Assembly (NCBI RefSeq): GCF_019091455.1 | Contig: NZ_JAGXJN010000008.1 | Span: 69,600-133,599, forward strand | Source of the DNA: Chitinophaga sp. GbtcB8 | GTDB taxonomy: Bacteria > Bacteroidota > Bacteroidia > Chitinophagales > Chitinophagaceae | Direction of reading: 5' to 3' | Length of the DNA stretch: 64,000 nt | Made by a program: the position numbers and the translations under genes | Shown here: in pieces, positions 14,964-24,024 of the stretch | Layout of the letters: every line of letters starts with the position of its first letter | Numbering within the stretch: the stretch's first letter is position 1 | The notes under the pieces: generated by a model | What the model saw: only the letters and a program-made list of their open reading frames with translations | Databases searched by the model: none | What the model was told of the DNA's origin: nothing

Positions 14964-15545
14964 ATGCAAAAAAAGGAGGTAGCAACTTTTTGTCCGGCAA
15001 GCCGGGAAGACTGGCGGCAATGGTTAAAAGAAAACCATCGTTTGAAGGAATCCGTTCTGCTTGTTTACTATAAGAAGAAGTCTAATATTCCATCAGTAAT
15101 TTATAGTGACGCTGTTGATGAAGCACTTTGTTTTGGCTGGATAGACAGTACACGAACATCCCTGGGCGATGATAAGTTTATGCAGTTTTTCTGCAAACGG
15201 AAACCTAAAAGCGTTTGGTCAAAGATCAACAAGGAAAAGGTACAGCGGCTAATCAGCGAAGGGCTTATGACAGCAGCAGGTTACGAGTGTATTGAAACCG
15301 CAAAGAAAAATGGTTCATGGATAATTTTAGACGATGTTGAAAAATTAAAAATACCGAAAGACCTGGCCAGCGGATTTAAAAGCAAGTCAGGATCAAAGGA
15401 CTATTTTATGAGCTTAAGCAGATCTGTCAAAAAAAGCATCTTACAATGGCTGGTACTTGCCAAACGGCCTGAAACAAGGCAAAAAAGGATCAATGAAATA
15501 GCGGAACTTGCAAGTCAGAAGCTGAAGCCTAAACAATTCAGATGA
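14964..15545 (+). CDS. YdeI/OmpD-associated family protein
   Basis: A 193-residue cytosolic protein recognised by the opening region with SREDWRQWLKENH, the motif DAVDEALCFGWIDS and the basic patch KRKPKSVWSKINKEKV. Members are annotated as bacteriocin-protection or DUF1801-related proteins, and the real function is unclear. I use ATG 14964; a GTG at 14955 is also possible. A strong bidirectional terminator follows at 15611. It is likely in one transcript with DUF1761. Confidence 0.85.
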   Translation: MQKKEVATFCPASREDWRQWLKENHRLKESVLLVYYKKKSNIPSVIYSDAVDEALCFGWIDSTRTSLGDDKFMQFFCKRKPKSVWSKINKEKVQRLISEGLMTAAGYECIETAKKNGSWIILDDVEKLKIPKDLASGFKSKSGSKDYFMSLSRSVKKSILQWLVLAKRPETRQKRINEIAELASQKLKPKQFR

Positions 15546-15610
15546 AAGAAGTACTTGTTTCAACGTTGTTCCGCCTGGCGGCTAACAGACGGCGCGGATG
15601 ATTAACAGTT

Positions 15611-15656
15611 AATATGAGCAACCGGGATCTTAAAGTGGTTGCTCATATTATTTTTA
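15611..15656. terminator. Bidirectional intrinsic terminator
   Basis: A perfect 13-bp stem (AATATGAGCAACC with GGTTGCTCATATT, 15611-15649) with a 13-base loop is followed by ATTTTT on the plus strand. It lies between convergent genes and can serve both. Confidence 0.85.
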
Positions 15657-15661
15657 TGAGC

Positions 15662-16498
15662 TTAAGCGCCGGTGCTTAGTTTAGTATTAATGGCTACTGA
15701 TTTCCAGGCTGCGAGATCCTGTAAAAGTTGTTCGCTATGCTTTTTAATTGCATTTACTGAATCTTCTCCCAGCTGTAATCTTAATGGTGTTTTTTCTGCG
15801 GCCAGCGCTTTATCAATAGCGGCAGCAGCTTTTGCCGGATCGCCTTCCTGCGTACCATTCATTCCCCTGGCAAAATTTCTTGTTGCTCCAACGGTTTCCT
15901 TGTAAGCATCCAATTCCGGCATATGTTTCATTGCGGCACCTGCTAATTCAGTTCTGAAATTACCTGGTTCTACGATCAGCACTTTTATTCCCAGGGGCGC
16001 CAGCTCATCGGCTAAAGCCTCTGAAAAGCCTTCCAGTGCACATTTTGAGGCAGAATATGCGCTGAATCCTGCAAAGGAGAGCTGTCCGCCTAAGCTGCTG
16101 ATATTAACAATAGCTCCCGATCTTTGCTGTCTGAATATTGGGAGTAAAGCCTGCGTTACGCTTGCGGCGCCAAAGAAATTGGTGTCCATCAGGGCCCGTA
16201 ATTCGCTCTCTGGTGTTTCTTCAACGGCGCCCACTATGCCATACCCGGCATTATTGATCAGCACATCAACCCGGCCAAAACGATCGATGGTTTTTTTAAC
16301 CGCAGCGGAGATCTCAGCATTGTCATGTACATCCATTTTTATGGCTTCTACCTGGTCAGGTGCAAGCGCTTTTATGCTTTCCAATTTATCCAGGCGGCGT
16401 GCAGTAACTATTACTTTATAACCTTGTGTGATAGCATATTCGGCAAATGCCTTTCCAAAACCTGATGAGGCGCCGGTGATAAACCATACTTTTTCCAT
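15662..16498 (-). CDS. SDR family oxidoreductase
   Basis: A 278-residue classical short-chain dehydrogenase. It has the Rossmann motif TGASSGFGK near the N-terminus, NNAG in VLINNAGYGI, a catalytic serine in NISS and the catalytic pair in YSASK. The extended tail (GMNGTQEGDPAKAAAAIDKA) is typical of the oxidoreductase group that ends with a DPAKAA segment. NADP is likely the cofactor because of the TARR element after strand 2. The ATG at 16498 was chosen because an upstream in-frame start would add 51 residues that do not belong to the fold. Substrate is unknown. Confidence 0.92.
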   Translation of the reverse strand: MEKVWFITGASSGFGKAFAEYAITQGYKVIVTARRLDKLESIKALAPDQVEAIKMDVHDNAEISAAVKKTIDRFGRVDVLINNAGYGIVGAVEETPESELRALMDTNFFGAASVTQALLPIFRQQRSGAIVNISSLGGQLSFAGFSAYSASKCALEGFSEALADELAPLGIKVLIVEPGNFRTELAGAAMKHMPELDAYKETVGATRNFARGMNGTQEGDPAKAAAAIDKALAAEKTPLRLQLGEDSVNAIKKHSEQLLQDLAAWKSVAINTKLSTGA

Positions 16499-16687
16499 GA
16501 TTGTGTTTTTTATAGACTTATGAGGTTGCTTGATAAGTATATGGGTTATTGATATAATTATACAAATTTGCTGAGAATAATACAAGCATGCTATTTCCTT
16601 ATTGAAACAACCTGCGTCTCCTGCTGAGTTTACATTTGAAATCAGGTGCACTGCAATTGGCGAATTACTGAGTGTGGAGAAACCAGT

Positions 16688-17038
16688 TCAATCATCATCA
16701 TCCATAAACTGAAACGCTTCACAATCGTCTAGTAGCATACGAATACGGAGAGAAATATCCTGATTGTTAGCGGGGTGCTCATGCTTCCCATACTTGTGTA
16801 TTCTATCGAGGATTTCTACGGCAAATTGATTTGTTTCATCGGGGTTCTGCATTACAATTATCCGTAACCCCAAAAAATCATCCGTATAAACAGTAGGTAC
16901 TTCATCGCGGATGTAGTTCTCAAATCCGCCGAAGCTATCTTTTTTGGAGGTTAGTCTTTCTGATACAATTTCGGCAACTGCTGTAAGGTCTCTTTTTTCG
17001 CAGGTGAAGAACACACTTCCGTATATGCTAAAGGTCAT
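16688..17038 (-). CDS. Small acidic protein, possible orphan immunity protein
   Basis: A 116-residue soluble, acidic protein ending in FMDDDD. No named domain was recognised. It is the last of three small same-strand genes downstream of the RHS toxin, separated by 131 bp from the previous one, and its AT-rich composition matches theirs. Arrays of immunity genes after polymorphic toxins are common, so immunity to a related toxin is the best contextual guess. Nothing in the sequence itself proves it. Confidence 0.6.
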   Translation of the reverse strand: MTFSIYGSVFFTCEKRDLTAVAEIVSERLTSKKDSFGGFENYIRDEVPTVYTDDFLGLRIIVMQNPDETNQFAVEILDRIHKYGKHEHPANNQDISLRIRMLLDDCEAFQFMDDDD

Positions 17039-17169
17039 ATTTAATGGAACTAACTTTTATAGCAGATATGCATTCAGAATAGCCTAGGGGAACCTTTGCT
17101 AAATCAAAATTCATGCTTATACATTTGTACGGCTGATATGCTATAAGGCTGCAAATTTTAAATACCATG

Positions 17170-17655
17170 TTAACGAATATTGGAGATCTTGATGTTCTCA
17201 GGAGAAAGCAGATTAATATCATAATACCGGTCGTAGGTGGAATGGGCGCGGATGGTATCATTCATCAGATCTATTCCTACAAACGGGTTGGACTGTGTGC
17301 TGAAAAAAGCCCATTTGAGATTGCCGTCTTTATCTTCCATTGCCACAAATCCCTCATTGCCCATGCCACCTTCTCCACAGTAAATGGTGTCGCCGTTTTC
17401 GAGTTTTATGTGTTGGGGGTGGATTGTTACTTCCACCCAAGGATCATTGTTGTATTTTTCAATACTTGACAAGGTAGTGTCACAAATGGGACTTATGTAA
17501 TAAGATCTTTGCGTATTGCTGATGGTTGTATAAAAATCAAGAATAATGATATTTCCATCATTGAATACAATGCCTTCGCAACCTAATAATATTTGCTTCC
17601 GCCAATTTTGTTGAATAACTTCCCGGGCTGTCATGTCATAATTATTCCTGCTCAT
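17170..17655 (-). CDS. Putative immunity protein in RHS toxin locus
   Basis: A 161-residue soluble protein, beta-rich with no signal peptide or membrane helix. I do not recognise the family. The start overlaps the end of the preceding small gene by 14 bp, so the two are translationally coupled and lie right behind the toxin. Position and size suggest an immunity protein or a second partner for the toxin tip. A conserved stretch EDKDGNLKWAFFSTQSNPF resembles SMI1-like or DUF immunity folds only vaguely. Confidence 0.6.
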   Translation of the reverse strand: MSRNNYDMTAREVIQQNWRKQILLGCEGIVFNDGNIIILDFYTTISNTQRSYYISPICDTTLSSIEKYNNDPWVEVTIHPQHIKLENGDTIYCGEGGMGNEGFVAMEDKDGNLKWAFFSTQSNPFVGIDLMNDTIRAHSTYDRYYDINLLSPENIKISNIR

Positions 17656-18016
17656 CTTCGTCTATTAAAATCTCTTCCTGCAAATCGTTTTTTTCTACAT
17701 ACTCCTCATACCAGTCAAAGTATTCGTCGGGAGGAGTACTTTTAATATCAGGATATTTATTCCAATACTCTTCTCCATATACAAGGATCATCGCCCAATG
17801 ATATTCATATTCATGTGTCATATGTGCAACATCCAGCAGGGTCTTAGGAGGATCTTGTACAATAAAAGAAGCATCTACGATTTCCTTTGCTTCAGCAGCT
17901 GATTTTTTCGTATATCTTTCTATGCTTGCAATTACCATTCTGTAGAAGGTATAGTAATTAAAGACTACGTCTTTTCCTGTTGCTTCATCTTTGAATATTA
18001 ATCCGTCTTTTATCAT
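17642..18016 (-). CDS. Probable cognate immunity protein of the RHS toxin
   Basis: A 124-residue, strongly acidic, helical protein (tail with EEYVEKNDLQEEILIDEDEQ). It starts 9 bp after the toxin stop codon on the same strand, the classical place for the cognate immunity gene. Acidic surface and small size fit neutralisation of a basic toxin tip. No named domain was recognised. The following gene overlaps it by 14 bp. Function is inferred from position. Confidence 0.7.
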   Translation of the reverse strand: MIKDGLIFKDEATGKDVVFNYYTFYRMVIASIERYTKKSAAEAKEIVDASFIVQDPPKTLLDVAHMTHEYEYHWAMILVYGEEYWNKYPDIKSTPPDEYFDWYEEYVEKNDLQEEILIDEDEQE

Positions 18017-18025
18017 AATATATTT

Positions 18026-21000
18026 TTAAGGACAAACTTCACCTACAAGGTGTTTATCGAATAGTTTGGCTGCGTCGTCAGTAAAGAGCGCGGTTTGTTG
18101 GCCGATTGGTTTAGGACGTTTGGGACGCCTGCCTTTTATATCCCTGGGATTTGCAAGCATCGGACCGGAAACTATATCAAAATCATGATGTAAATTACCT
18201 TTACGCCCATCTGTTACAAACTGACCCCATTCCGCATTTGGAGTGTCAAATGATTTTGTTTTCAACTTTGCTAGTTCTGAATCAGGTACATCGTATTTCA
18301 ATATTTTTCCGTTTTCACCAGCCCACTTCTGCGCCTGATTTACATCTGTAGTTACATAGAAGCCGGATTGCCCGGAGGGATTGAAATCCAGATTAGGGCG
18401 CCCTCTGTTTACATCTATACCATTTTGCCTGATGGCATTAGCGCTGTCCGCCGCCTTGGTAGCATGGAAAAATTCCATCAAACCAATTACGTCTACGGCT
18501 ATATTTGGATCTCCAACATAGTTATAAAGCCGGCTACCTCCTTCAATTCTTATCGGATCCTGGCTAATATACCCTCCCTCATCCGGGCTATAATACCTGA
18601 ACCTGTTATAATACAACCCTGTCTCCACATCCTCATACTGCCCCTGGTATCTGAAAGGCACCAGCTCCCGCTCACCTGCTAACTTACGCACCTGGCCATA
18701 AATATCCAATTCGCAGGCCCATACTTTTTCACCGGTAGCATCATAAGCCTCACAAGGAGTGCCCAGGTGATCGTTGATAATAGAATACTGCTGCCCGTTA
18801 ATAATCTTCGCAGCCGGAGCAAAGGTACCATCTTCAAACACCCAGGTAGCCAGGGTTTCAGCTGGTACCGGTTCAGGATGGTTCAAGGCTACATTGCCCA
18901 GTTCATCTATAGTAGTAACAGGACGATCCGTGTTGGCATAATCCCACTCATGCAATGGTACATTGCCATCCCATACAAAACGGGTGATGGTTCCGTTGAA
19001 CTGTTTTTCTATACGCCGGCCTAAAGGATCGTAGCGGAACTCAACCGGCCTGCCATCCGGGCGAACTACCTTTTTCAGCATACCATTGCCATGCCATTCG
19101 TATTCCCAGGTAGCGCCGCCTACTGGTGCGGCGGTAACTATTTTTTTAACACGGTTACCTTCATCGTCATAAATAAAACGGGCATCATTGGTTTCCTGCA
19201 GCTTGCCGCCGGGCCCATATTTGCGGTCCTTACGTTCAGGTGTTTTATATAAGTTGCCGGTTTTGTCAGGCAGGCGGTAATCATAAGTGCCGTCTTCATA
19301 CTGGGCCCAGGCCAGGTTTTCAAGATCATCATGACCAAAAGTAACATGGGTGTTATTGATGCCATTAATGATCTGTTTCAGCCGTTGGTTCGGATCCCAG
19401 CGATAGTGCCGGCGGCGGAAAGTACGTTGTTCGCTGTTTACGGTGTGGCTTTCGGGCATACCGGAACGGTCATAGGTCCAGCTGCTTTTAATGCCGCCGG
19501 GTAAGGTACGTTCTATTTCAAGACCTAAAAGATTACGTTCAATATGCGCGGTCCAGGGGCTTTGCTCAACGGCTGCTTGTGCAAACATACCGGTTACATC
19601 ACCGGCTGCATTGTGTTGTAATTGTATGAGCGCGCCTAAGCTGCTCTGCAGTTTATTACGCCGTCCGTTGCGGTTATAAGTGCTGTTTGCGGTATATCCA
19701 TTCTGCCATTCCTGCGTTATGCGGCCCATTATATCGCGCTGGAATTTCACGGTGCTGTGCTCATTCATGGCTTCTATGAGATGGCCGCTGCGGTTGTAGC
19801 TATAGGTTTCCCAGCTGCCATCGCTATACTCTGCACGGGTCAGGCGGCCGTTATAGTCATATTCATAACCGGTCCAGCGTTCGCCGGGGCGTTGTACTTT
19901 AATTACTTTACCGGCAGCATCTCTTTCATAATTGCGTAGCAGGCCATCAAAGCCGGTTTCCCGGATAATATCGCCACGGTCGTTACGGGAAAAATGATAA
20001 GCTTCCCCATGCTCATTCACCAAACCGGTCAGCTGTTCTTCCTTATTATATATGAAGTGCAGCTTTACGCCGTTCTCTTCCCGCATTTTCAGGCTGCCCA
20101 GGGGTGTGTAGGCAAAACGTACATTATGGTATTTATCGCGGGCCTGCAGCACTTCATCATATGCGTTGTACTGCAGCTGTACCTGGTTACCATCTGCTAA
20201 ATTAATTTCCGTTGCACGGCCCAGCGCATCATAACGGATGTACTGTTCCTGCTGCAGCGGGTTGCTTGATCTTATACAACGTCCCCAGGCATCATAGGTC
20301 CAGGTGGAGTGGCCGCCATCCGGCAGCGTTAATGCGCTGAGGTTATGATCGGCATCATATTCCAGCAATGATCGTTTGTCCTGCTCATCTTCTATTTTGC
20401 TCAGCAGGTTTTTACTGTTATACCGGTATATGGAAATGCGGCCGTCTGCTTCTGTAATGGTATGCAGCAGCCCTTTGAAAGATCCTTTTTTGTGATAGAT
20501 ATAAGTGCGGCTGGCGCCCTGCGGATCACTCACTAATGTTAAGCGCTGCTCCTCATCATAATTAAACGTATAGGCGCTGCCGTCCGGCTGGGTAACACGG
20601 GTAATGTTACCCCGTTCATCATAACTATAGCCGGTTACATTGGCTTCTTCATCTATCTCGCGGTAGATCTCAAAATCTTCTGTGTATTCAAGGAAGCTGG
20701 AATTACCCAATGGATCTTTGATCTGTGTAACTACAAAATCAGGTGTATAATAATAAGCCGTGCTTTTGCCCAGTGAATTGGTAATGAGGTTATAACCTTT
20801 TTCCGGGTAATATTCCAGCCATCCTTCCAGGATACCATCATCGCCCCAGGTATGCACGCAACGTCCCTTATGATCATATTCCCAATAGAAGCTCTGCCCG
20901 TTACGGTCTGTTTTGGCCACCATTAAATGGTTGCGGTATTGGATGCGGGTGGTTTGATCCAGCGCATCTGTGATGGTTGCCAGGTCGCCGGCTTCGTTGT

Positions 21001-22201
21001 AACCGTAACGGATCATCACCTGTTCTGCACCGCGGTGCCGGGCGGTTACGCTGGTCATGCGGCCTGCATCATCATTGGTAATGTGCAGGTGCCGCCCGGC
21101 GCTGTCAATTACCCGTACCAGCTCTCCTTTACCATTGTAGTGAAAGCTGATGAGGAAACCAGCTTCATTGCAGATGGAATATAAACGATACTGTTCATCC
21201 GTTGAATGAACTTTGCGGAAGTTATAATACAACCGCTCACTATGATCCAGCAATTGAAATTCATCTATATCTGTGCGGGTAAGCGTTAGCTTTTCATGCC
21301 GGTTGTAATCCGTGTTGCCTGCATAAGGCAGGGCTTCAAATACTGCGCTGCGGCCATCGCCCAGCAATACAACGGTTGCATGGTCCTGCTCAAATGATTG
21401 TACACGCAGGTCATAGCTGAAATGTGTGCCGTGGCCTAATACGCCATTATGCTTACTGTCACTGTTCCAGGAACGCTCCCAGCGCAGCGGAATAGGGCCG
21501 GCCAGCTCAAAATCCGTTCCATCATAGATCACAATGCCCTGCACCAGGTCTACCGGTTCAAAGCCTTTTTTACACAGGAACTTACTGAGCTTATTACTGC
21601 CCAGTTTCCCTTTAAGCGCATGATTGAATTTAGTGAGCGCTTTTTTACCCAGCTTTCCAACACCTTTCATTAAAGCGCCAAACCCAAAGCTCATGACCAG
21701 GTTTAGTAAAGCGCCTGCCCAATCCGGCACATAAGGGCCGCCTACCATTACTGGTTTGCCAAAAGAAAGCGGTATGGAAAAGGAGGTAGGCAGGTACATG
21801 CTGGGAATGGGCTTCATTTTTTTGCCGGGCTGCAAAGAAAGCGGAATGCCAATATCGTTACAGGTCATCAGCATATGACCGGAGGGGCTCATTAAGTTGC
21901 CTTCAACTTTGGTGGTCTGGCTGCCAAAGAAGTTCACAGAATCATGCCCTATCATAGGGGCCAGCAGGAAAGGCCCGCCCATGGGAATATGGAAGAGGAT
22001 TATAAAAATACCGGAGGTATCGCTCTTACCGCGGGGTACATGATTGATCTTGGTGGTAGCGCCAATGAATGGAATATAATCCATGGGATCTACCACAAAA
22101 CCAATGTACGGATGCGGCAGGGGAACGGGAAAGCCTAACAGGATCACGATATGGATGTCCAGGCCTATTACTGGTGTAAAATGTTTGTTGGTTAACAGCA
22201 T
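18026..22201 (-). CDS. RHS-repeat polymorphic toxin with PAAR-like N-terminus and DUF3990-like C-terminal tip
   Basis: A 1391-residue contact-dependent or secretion-delivered toxin. Residues about 1-150 resemble a PAAR-like/DUF4150 head, followed by a hydrophobic patch (about 160-182), a DUF6531-type segment and many YD repeats (about 250-1150). The RHS core ends with the usual RYYSPDEGGYISQDPI, then YNYVGDPN and a VIGLM junction. The variable tip (from about residue 1244) starts FFHATKAADS, has SGFYVTTDVNQAQKWA, AEWGQFVTDGRKG and HDFDIVSGP. These follow the HxT / FYxT / E-W-xx-FV pattern of DUF3990, an ADP-ribosyltransferase-like family. The tip and downstream genes look more AT-rich than the core, typical of tip exchange. 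No secretion genes are in the window. Confidence 0.9.
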   Translation of the reverse strand: MLLTNKHFTPVIGLDIHIVILLGFPVPLPHPYIGFVVDPMDYIPFIGATTKINHVPRGKSDTSGIFIILFHIPMGGPFLLAPMIGHDSVNFFGSQTTKVEGNLMSPSGHMLMTCNDIGIPLSLQPGKKMKPIPSMYLPTSFSIPLSFGKPVMVGGPYVPDWAGALLNLVMSFGFGALMKGVGKLGKKALTKFNHALKGKLGSNKLSKFLCKKGFEPVDLVQGIVIYDGTDFELAGPIPLRWERSWNSDSKHNGVLGHGTHFSYDLRVQSFEQDHATVVLLGDGRSAVFEALPYAGNTDYNRHEKLTLTRTDIDEFQLLDHSERLYYNFRKVHSTDEQYRLYSICNEAGFLISFHYNGKGELVRVIDSAGRHLHITNDDAGRMTSVTARHRGAEQVMIRYGYNEAGDLATITDALDQTTRIQYRNHLMVAKTDRNGQSFYWEYDHKGRCVHTWGDDGILEGWLEYYPEKGYNLITNSLGKSTAYYYTPDFVVTQIKDPLGNSSFLEYTEDFEIYREIDEEANVTGYSYDERGNITRVTQPDGSAYTFNYDEEQRLTLVSDPQGASRTYIYHKKGSFKGLLHTITEADGRISIYRYNSKNLLSKIEDEQDKRSLLEYDADHNLSALTLPDGGHSTWTYDAWGRCIRSSNPLQQEQYIRYDALGRATEINLADGNQVQLQYNAYDEVLQARDKYHNVRFAYTPLGSLKMREENGVKLHFIYNKEEQLTGLVNEHGEAYHFSRNDRGDIIRETGFDGLLRNYERDAAGKVIKVQRPGERWTGYEYDYNGRLTRAEYSDGSWETYSYNRSGHLIEAMNEHSTVKFQRDIMGRITQEWQNGYTANSTYNRNGRRNKLQSSLGALIQLQHNAAGDVTGMFAQAAVEQSPWTAHIERNLLGLEIERTLPGGIKSSWTYDRSGMPESHTVNSEQRTFRRRHYRWDPNQRLKQIINGINNTHVTFGHDDLENLAWAQYEDGTYDYRLPDKTGNLYKTPERKDRKYGPGGKLQETNDARFIYDDEGNRVKKIVTAAPVGGATWEYEWHGNGMLKKVVRPDGRPVEFRYDPLGRRIEKQFNGTITRFVWDGNVPLHEWDYANTDRPVTTIDELGNVALNHPEPVPAETLATWVFEDGTFAPAAKIINGQQYSIINDHLGTPCEAYDATGEKVWACELDIYGQVRKLAGERELVPFRYQGQYEDVETGLYYNRFRYYSPDEGGYISQDPIRIEGGSRLYNYVGDPNIAVDVIGLMEFFHATKAADSANAIRQNGIDVNRGRPNLDFNPSGQSGFYVTTDVNQAQKWAGENGKILKYDVPDSELAKLKTKSFDTPNAEWGQFVTDGRKGNLHHDFDIVSGPMLANPRDIKGRRPKRPKPIGQQTALFTDDAAKLFDKHLVGEVCP

Positions 22202-22340
22202 TGTTCAAGTTTTTAACTCACAATGACATTTCGTAGATATTGGGAACAAGACAAAGATATGGTTACTATACAATAAGCATATTCAGGGTTGCAATATAGG
22301 TTTTTTGCAAAAAATGTGCGTATTAAATAAAAGCGGAACA

Positions 22341-23075
22341 TTAGGGGAGGGATCCTTTTAATACAAAACCACAACACTTTAAACCGGCTTTCAGCAAGGT
22401 GGCTTTGGAGGCCTGGTTCTTAATGTTACAACGGGCAGCCGGCACACGGCCCTGTAAGTAGGCTTCTTTTTTTAGCTCCTGCACAATTAAGCTGCCCAAT
22501 CCTTTTTGCCGCAGGCCTTCTTTTACGCTCATGTAAATGTCTGCATAAGGAAGGTTGTAGTTCAGCATTAAACCGCCTTCTGCCACCTCTTCACCATCTA
22601 TTTCCAAAGTATAATTGCCGACGTTATACCTGTTAGGATCTTCAAGCCGTTTTTTGCCGAAGACCACCCCGGGTACCTGCAGGTGCGTGGTATAATGTTC
22701 GTCAAATAAAATAGCTTCTGCATTAATGTTCTGCGCATACTCATAGAGCATAGCTGTTAACAGCGCATCATTACTCTGGCATTCAATAAAGGTAGCGCCG
22801 CAAGCGGCCCGGAGCTCCGGGAAAATATAATTGGCCTTTGCACGAAAAGGTGGCAGGATGTAAAACTCAAAAATGGCATCCCGGTCCTCTCTTCTGCTTT
22901 GGCCCCACACGGCGCCGTAGCCTACCTTTTGCCCGTTTATCATGAACAGGTAAGTATCTGCCCAGTCATACAGGTGGCACTTATCATAAATAAACTGGAA
23001 GTTACTTTCGTGTAAAAATAAACTGCGCAGCGGCTGTATATCAGCCAGCGCAACCGGGATTACTTTTATATCCAT
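22341..23075 (-). CDS. GNAT family N-acetyltransferase (two-part)
   Basis: A 244-residue protein. The N-terminal half resembles a degenerate GNAT fold (FMINGQKVGYGAVWG). The C-terminal half carries a recognisable acetyl-CoA motif (SVKEGLRQKGLGSLIVQELK, near residues 190-209). The ATG at 23075 was chosen over 23219 because the extra 48 residues lie over a hairpin and lack fold similarity. Substrate is unknown. An attenuator-like hairpin lies about 100 bp upstream of the start on the same strand. Confidence 0.8.
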   Translation of the reverse strand: MDIKVIPVALADIQPLRSLFLHESNFQFIYDKCHLYDWADTYLFMINGQKVGYGAVWGQSRREDRDAIFEFYILPPFRAKANYIFPELRAACGATFIECQSNDALLTAMLYEYAQNINAEAILFDEHYTTHLQVPGVVFGKKRLEDPNRYNVGNYTLEIDGEEVAEGGLMLNYNLPYADIYMSVKEGLRQKGLGSLIVQELKKEAYLQGRVPAARCNIKNQASKATLLKAGLKCCGFVLKGSLP

Positions 23076-23170
23076 ATGCCGCGGGCGTAAAAATGTGAAT
23101 GGTTTAGGTGTTCCATCACGTAAAGTACAAAATGCGCAGGAAAGTGGGGTGCGATGGTATAAATGGAAAA

Positions 23171-23200
23171 ACCGGACAAGAAAATCCGGTTTTTTGTCCG
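23171..23200. terminator. Terminator/attenuator-like hairpin upstream of the acetyltransferase
   Basis: ACCGGA (23171-23176) pairs with TCCGGT (23185-23190), followed by TTTTT on the plus strand. An overlapping stem CGGACAA (23173-23179) with TTGTCCG (23194-23200) is mutually exclusive with it. On the minus strand the first hairpin is also followed by TTTTT. It lies in the 5' leader of the minus-strand acetyltransferase, so it may act as an attenuator, or simply end antisense transcription. Confidence 0.45.
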
Positions 23201-23412
23201 CGTGATGCGAAACATGCATATATAATTCCTCGATATGAATTTCGTGCTTTTAAAAACTTTACCAGGATAATGATTCGTTAACGCAATTGTTAATCCAATA
23301 CTAACAGCAATGGGCGTGCTCAACTACAGTATTTAACGCCGGATTAACCAGAGAATAAATTATTATTTTTATATTTATTGGCTACAGCCAAAAGATTGTC
23401 AACGGATCCTCT

Positions 23413-23856
23413 ATGAAAAGAAAAACGGTCGTGGATATTATTGCTTACCTGTTTATTGTGCTCTTCATTTATGCAAGTGTCAATAAACTTATAGACTATG
23501 AGAGCTTCAGCGCGGAGCTGGGAAAATCGCCCCTGCTTACTGCTTTTGCCCGCTGGGTAGCCTGGGGCATCCCCGCAATTGAGCTGGTAGTAGTGGTGCT
23601 GCTAACCGTGCCTAAATGGGCCCTGGTAGGGTTTTATGCGGCTTTCAGCCTCATGACCATGTTCACCGCGTATATTATTGCCATCCTGAAGTTCAGTGAT
23701 TTTATTCCCTGCTCCTGCGGGGGCGTGCTGCAAAGCATGAACTGGGATCAGCACCTGGTATTTAATATCTTTTTTATTGTGCTGGGCTTTATAGGCATCC
23801 TGTTATACGAGGCAGATGATCATAAAACGGTAAAAGTGCAGCCGGTAGCTGCGTAA
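23413..23856 (+). CDS. MauE/DoxX-like integral membrane protein
   Basis: A 147-residue protein with four transmembrane helices (about 8-26, 50-70, 75-97, 112-132). A CSCGG motif in FIPCSCGGVLQSMNWDQHL is typical of MauE-like membrane proteins, which support disulfide or quinone redox reactions. Tyr/Asn-rich YASVNKLIDYESF near the N-terminus fits the family too. No mau genes are near, so the partner is unknown. It is divergent from the acetyltransferase gene and convergent with the clpP operon, with a terminator between. Confidence 0.8.
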   Translation: MKRKTVVDIIAYLFIVLFIYASVNKLIDYESFSAELGKSPLLTAFARWVAWGIPAIELVVVVLLTVPKWALVGFYAAFSLMTMFTAYIIAILKFSDFIPCSCGGVLQSMNWDQHLVFNIFFIVLGFIGILLYEADDHKTVKVQPVAA

Positions 23857-23972
23857 TGTTATATAACAAATGCAGGGCAAACCGAAACCTGTAAGTAAAA
23901 AGTAGGTATTGATCACGAAAACGTATCTTATGTGAACAATTGTCATTAACCAAGATCAATTTTTTTCACCTT

Positions 23973-24004
23973 ATAAGCCGGGGCCCCCTCCGGCTTATGT
24001 TTTT
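23973..24004. terminator. Bidirectional terminator between MauE-like gene and clpP
   Basis: ATAAGCCGG (23973-23981) and CCGGCTTAT (23990-23998) form a 9-bp stem. GTTTTT follows on the plus strand, and an A-rich tract lies on the other side for the minus strand (the T-run before it reads as A in the other direction only weakly). The convergent genes on both sides suggest it serves both. Confidence 0.75.
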
Positions 24005-24024
24005 CCTTGTTGGCAGAAGGAGCA

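Noticed and set aside
20927-21184. Plus-strand frames across the RHS gene
   Set aside because: They mirror the repeated YD motifs of the minus-strand toxin gene.
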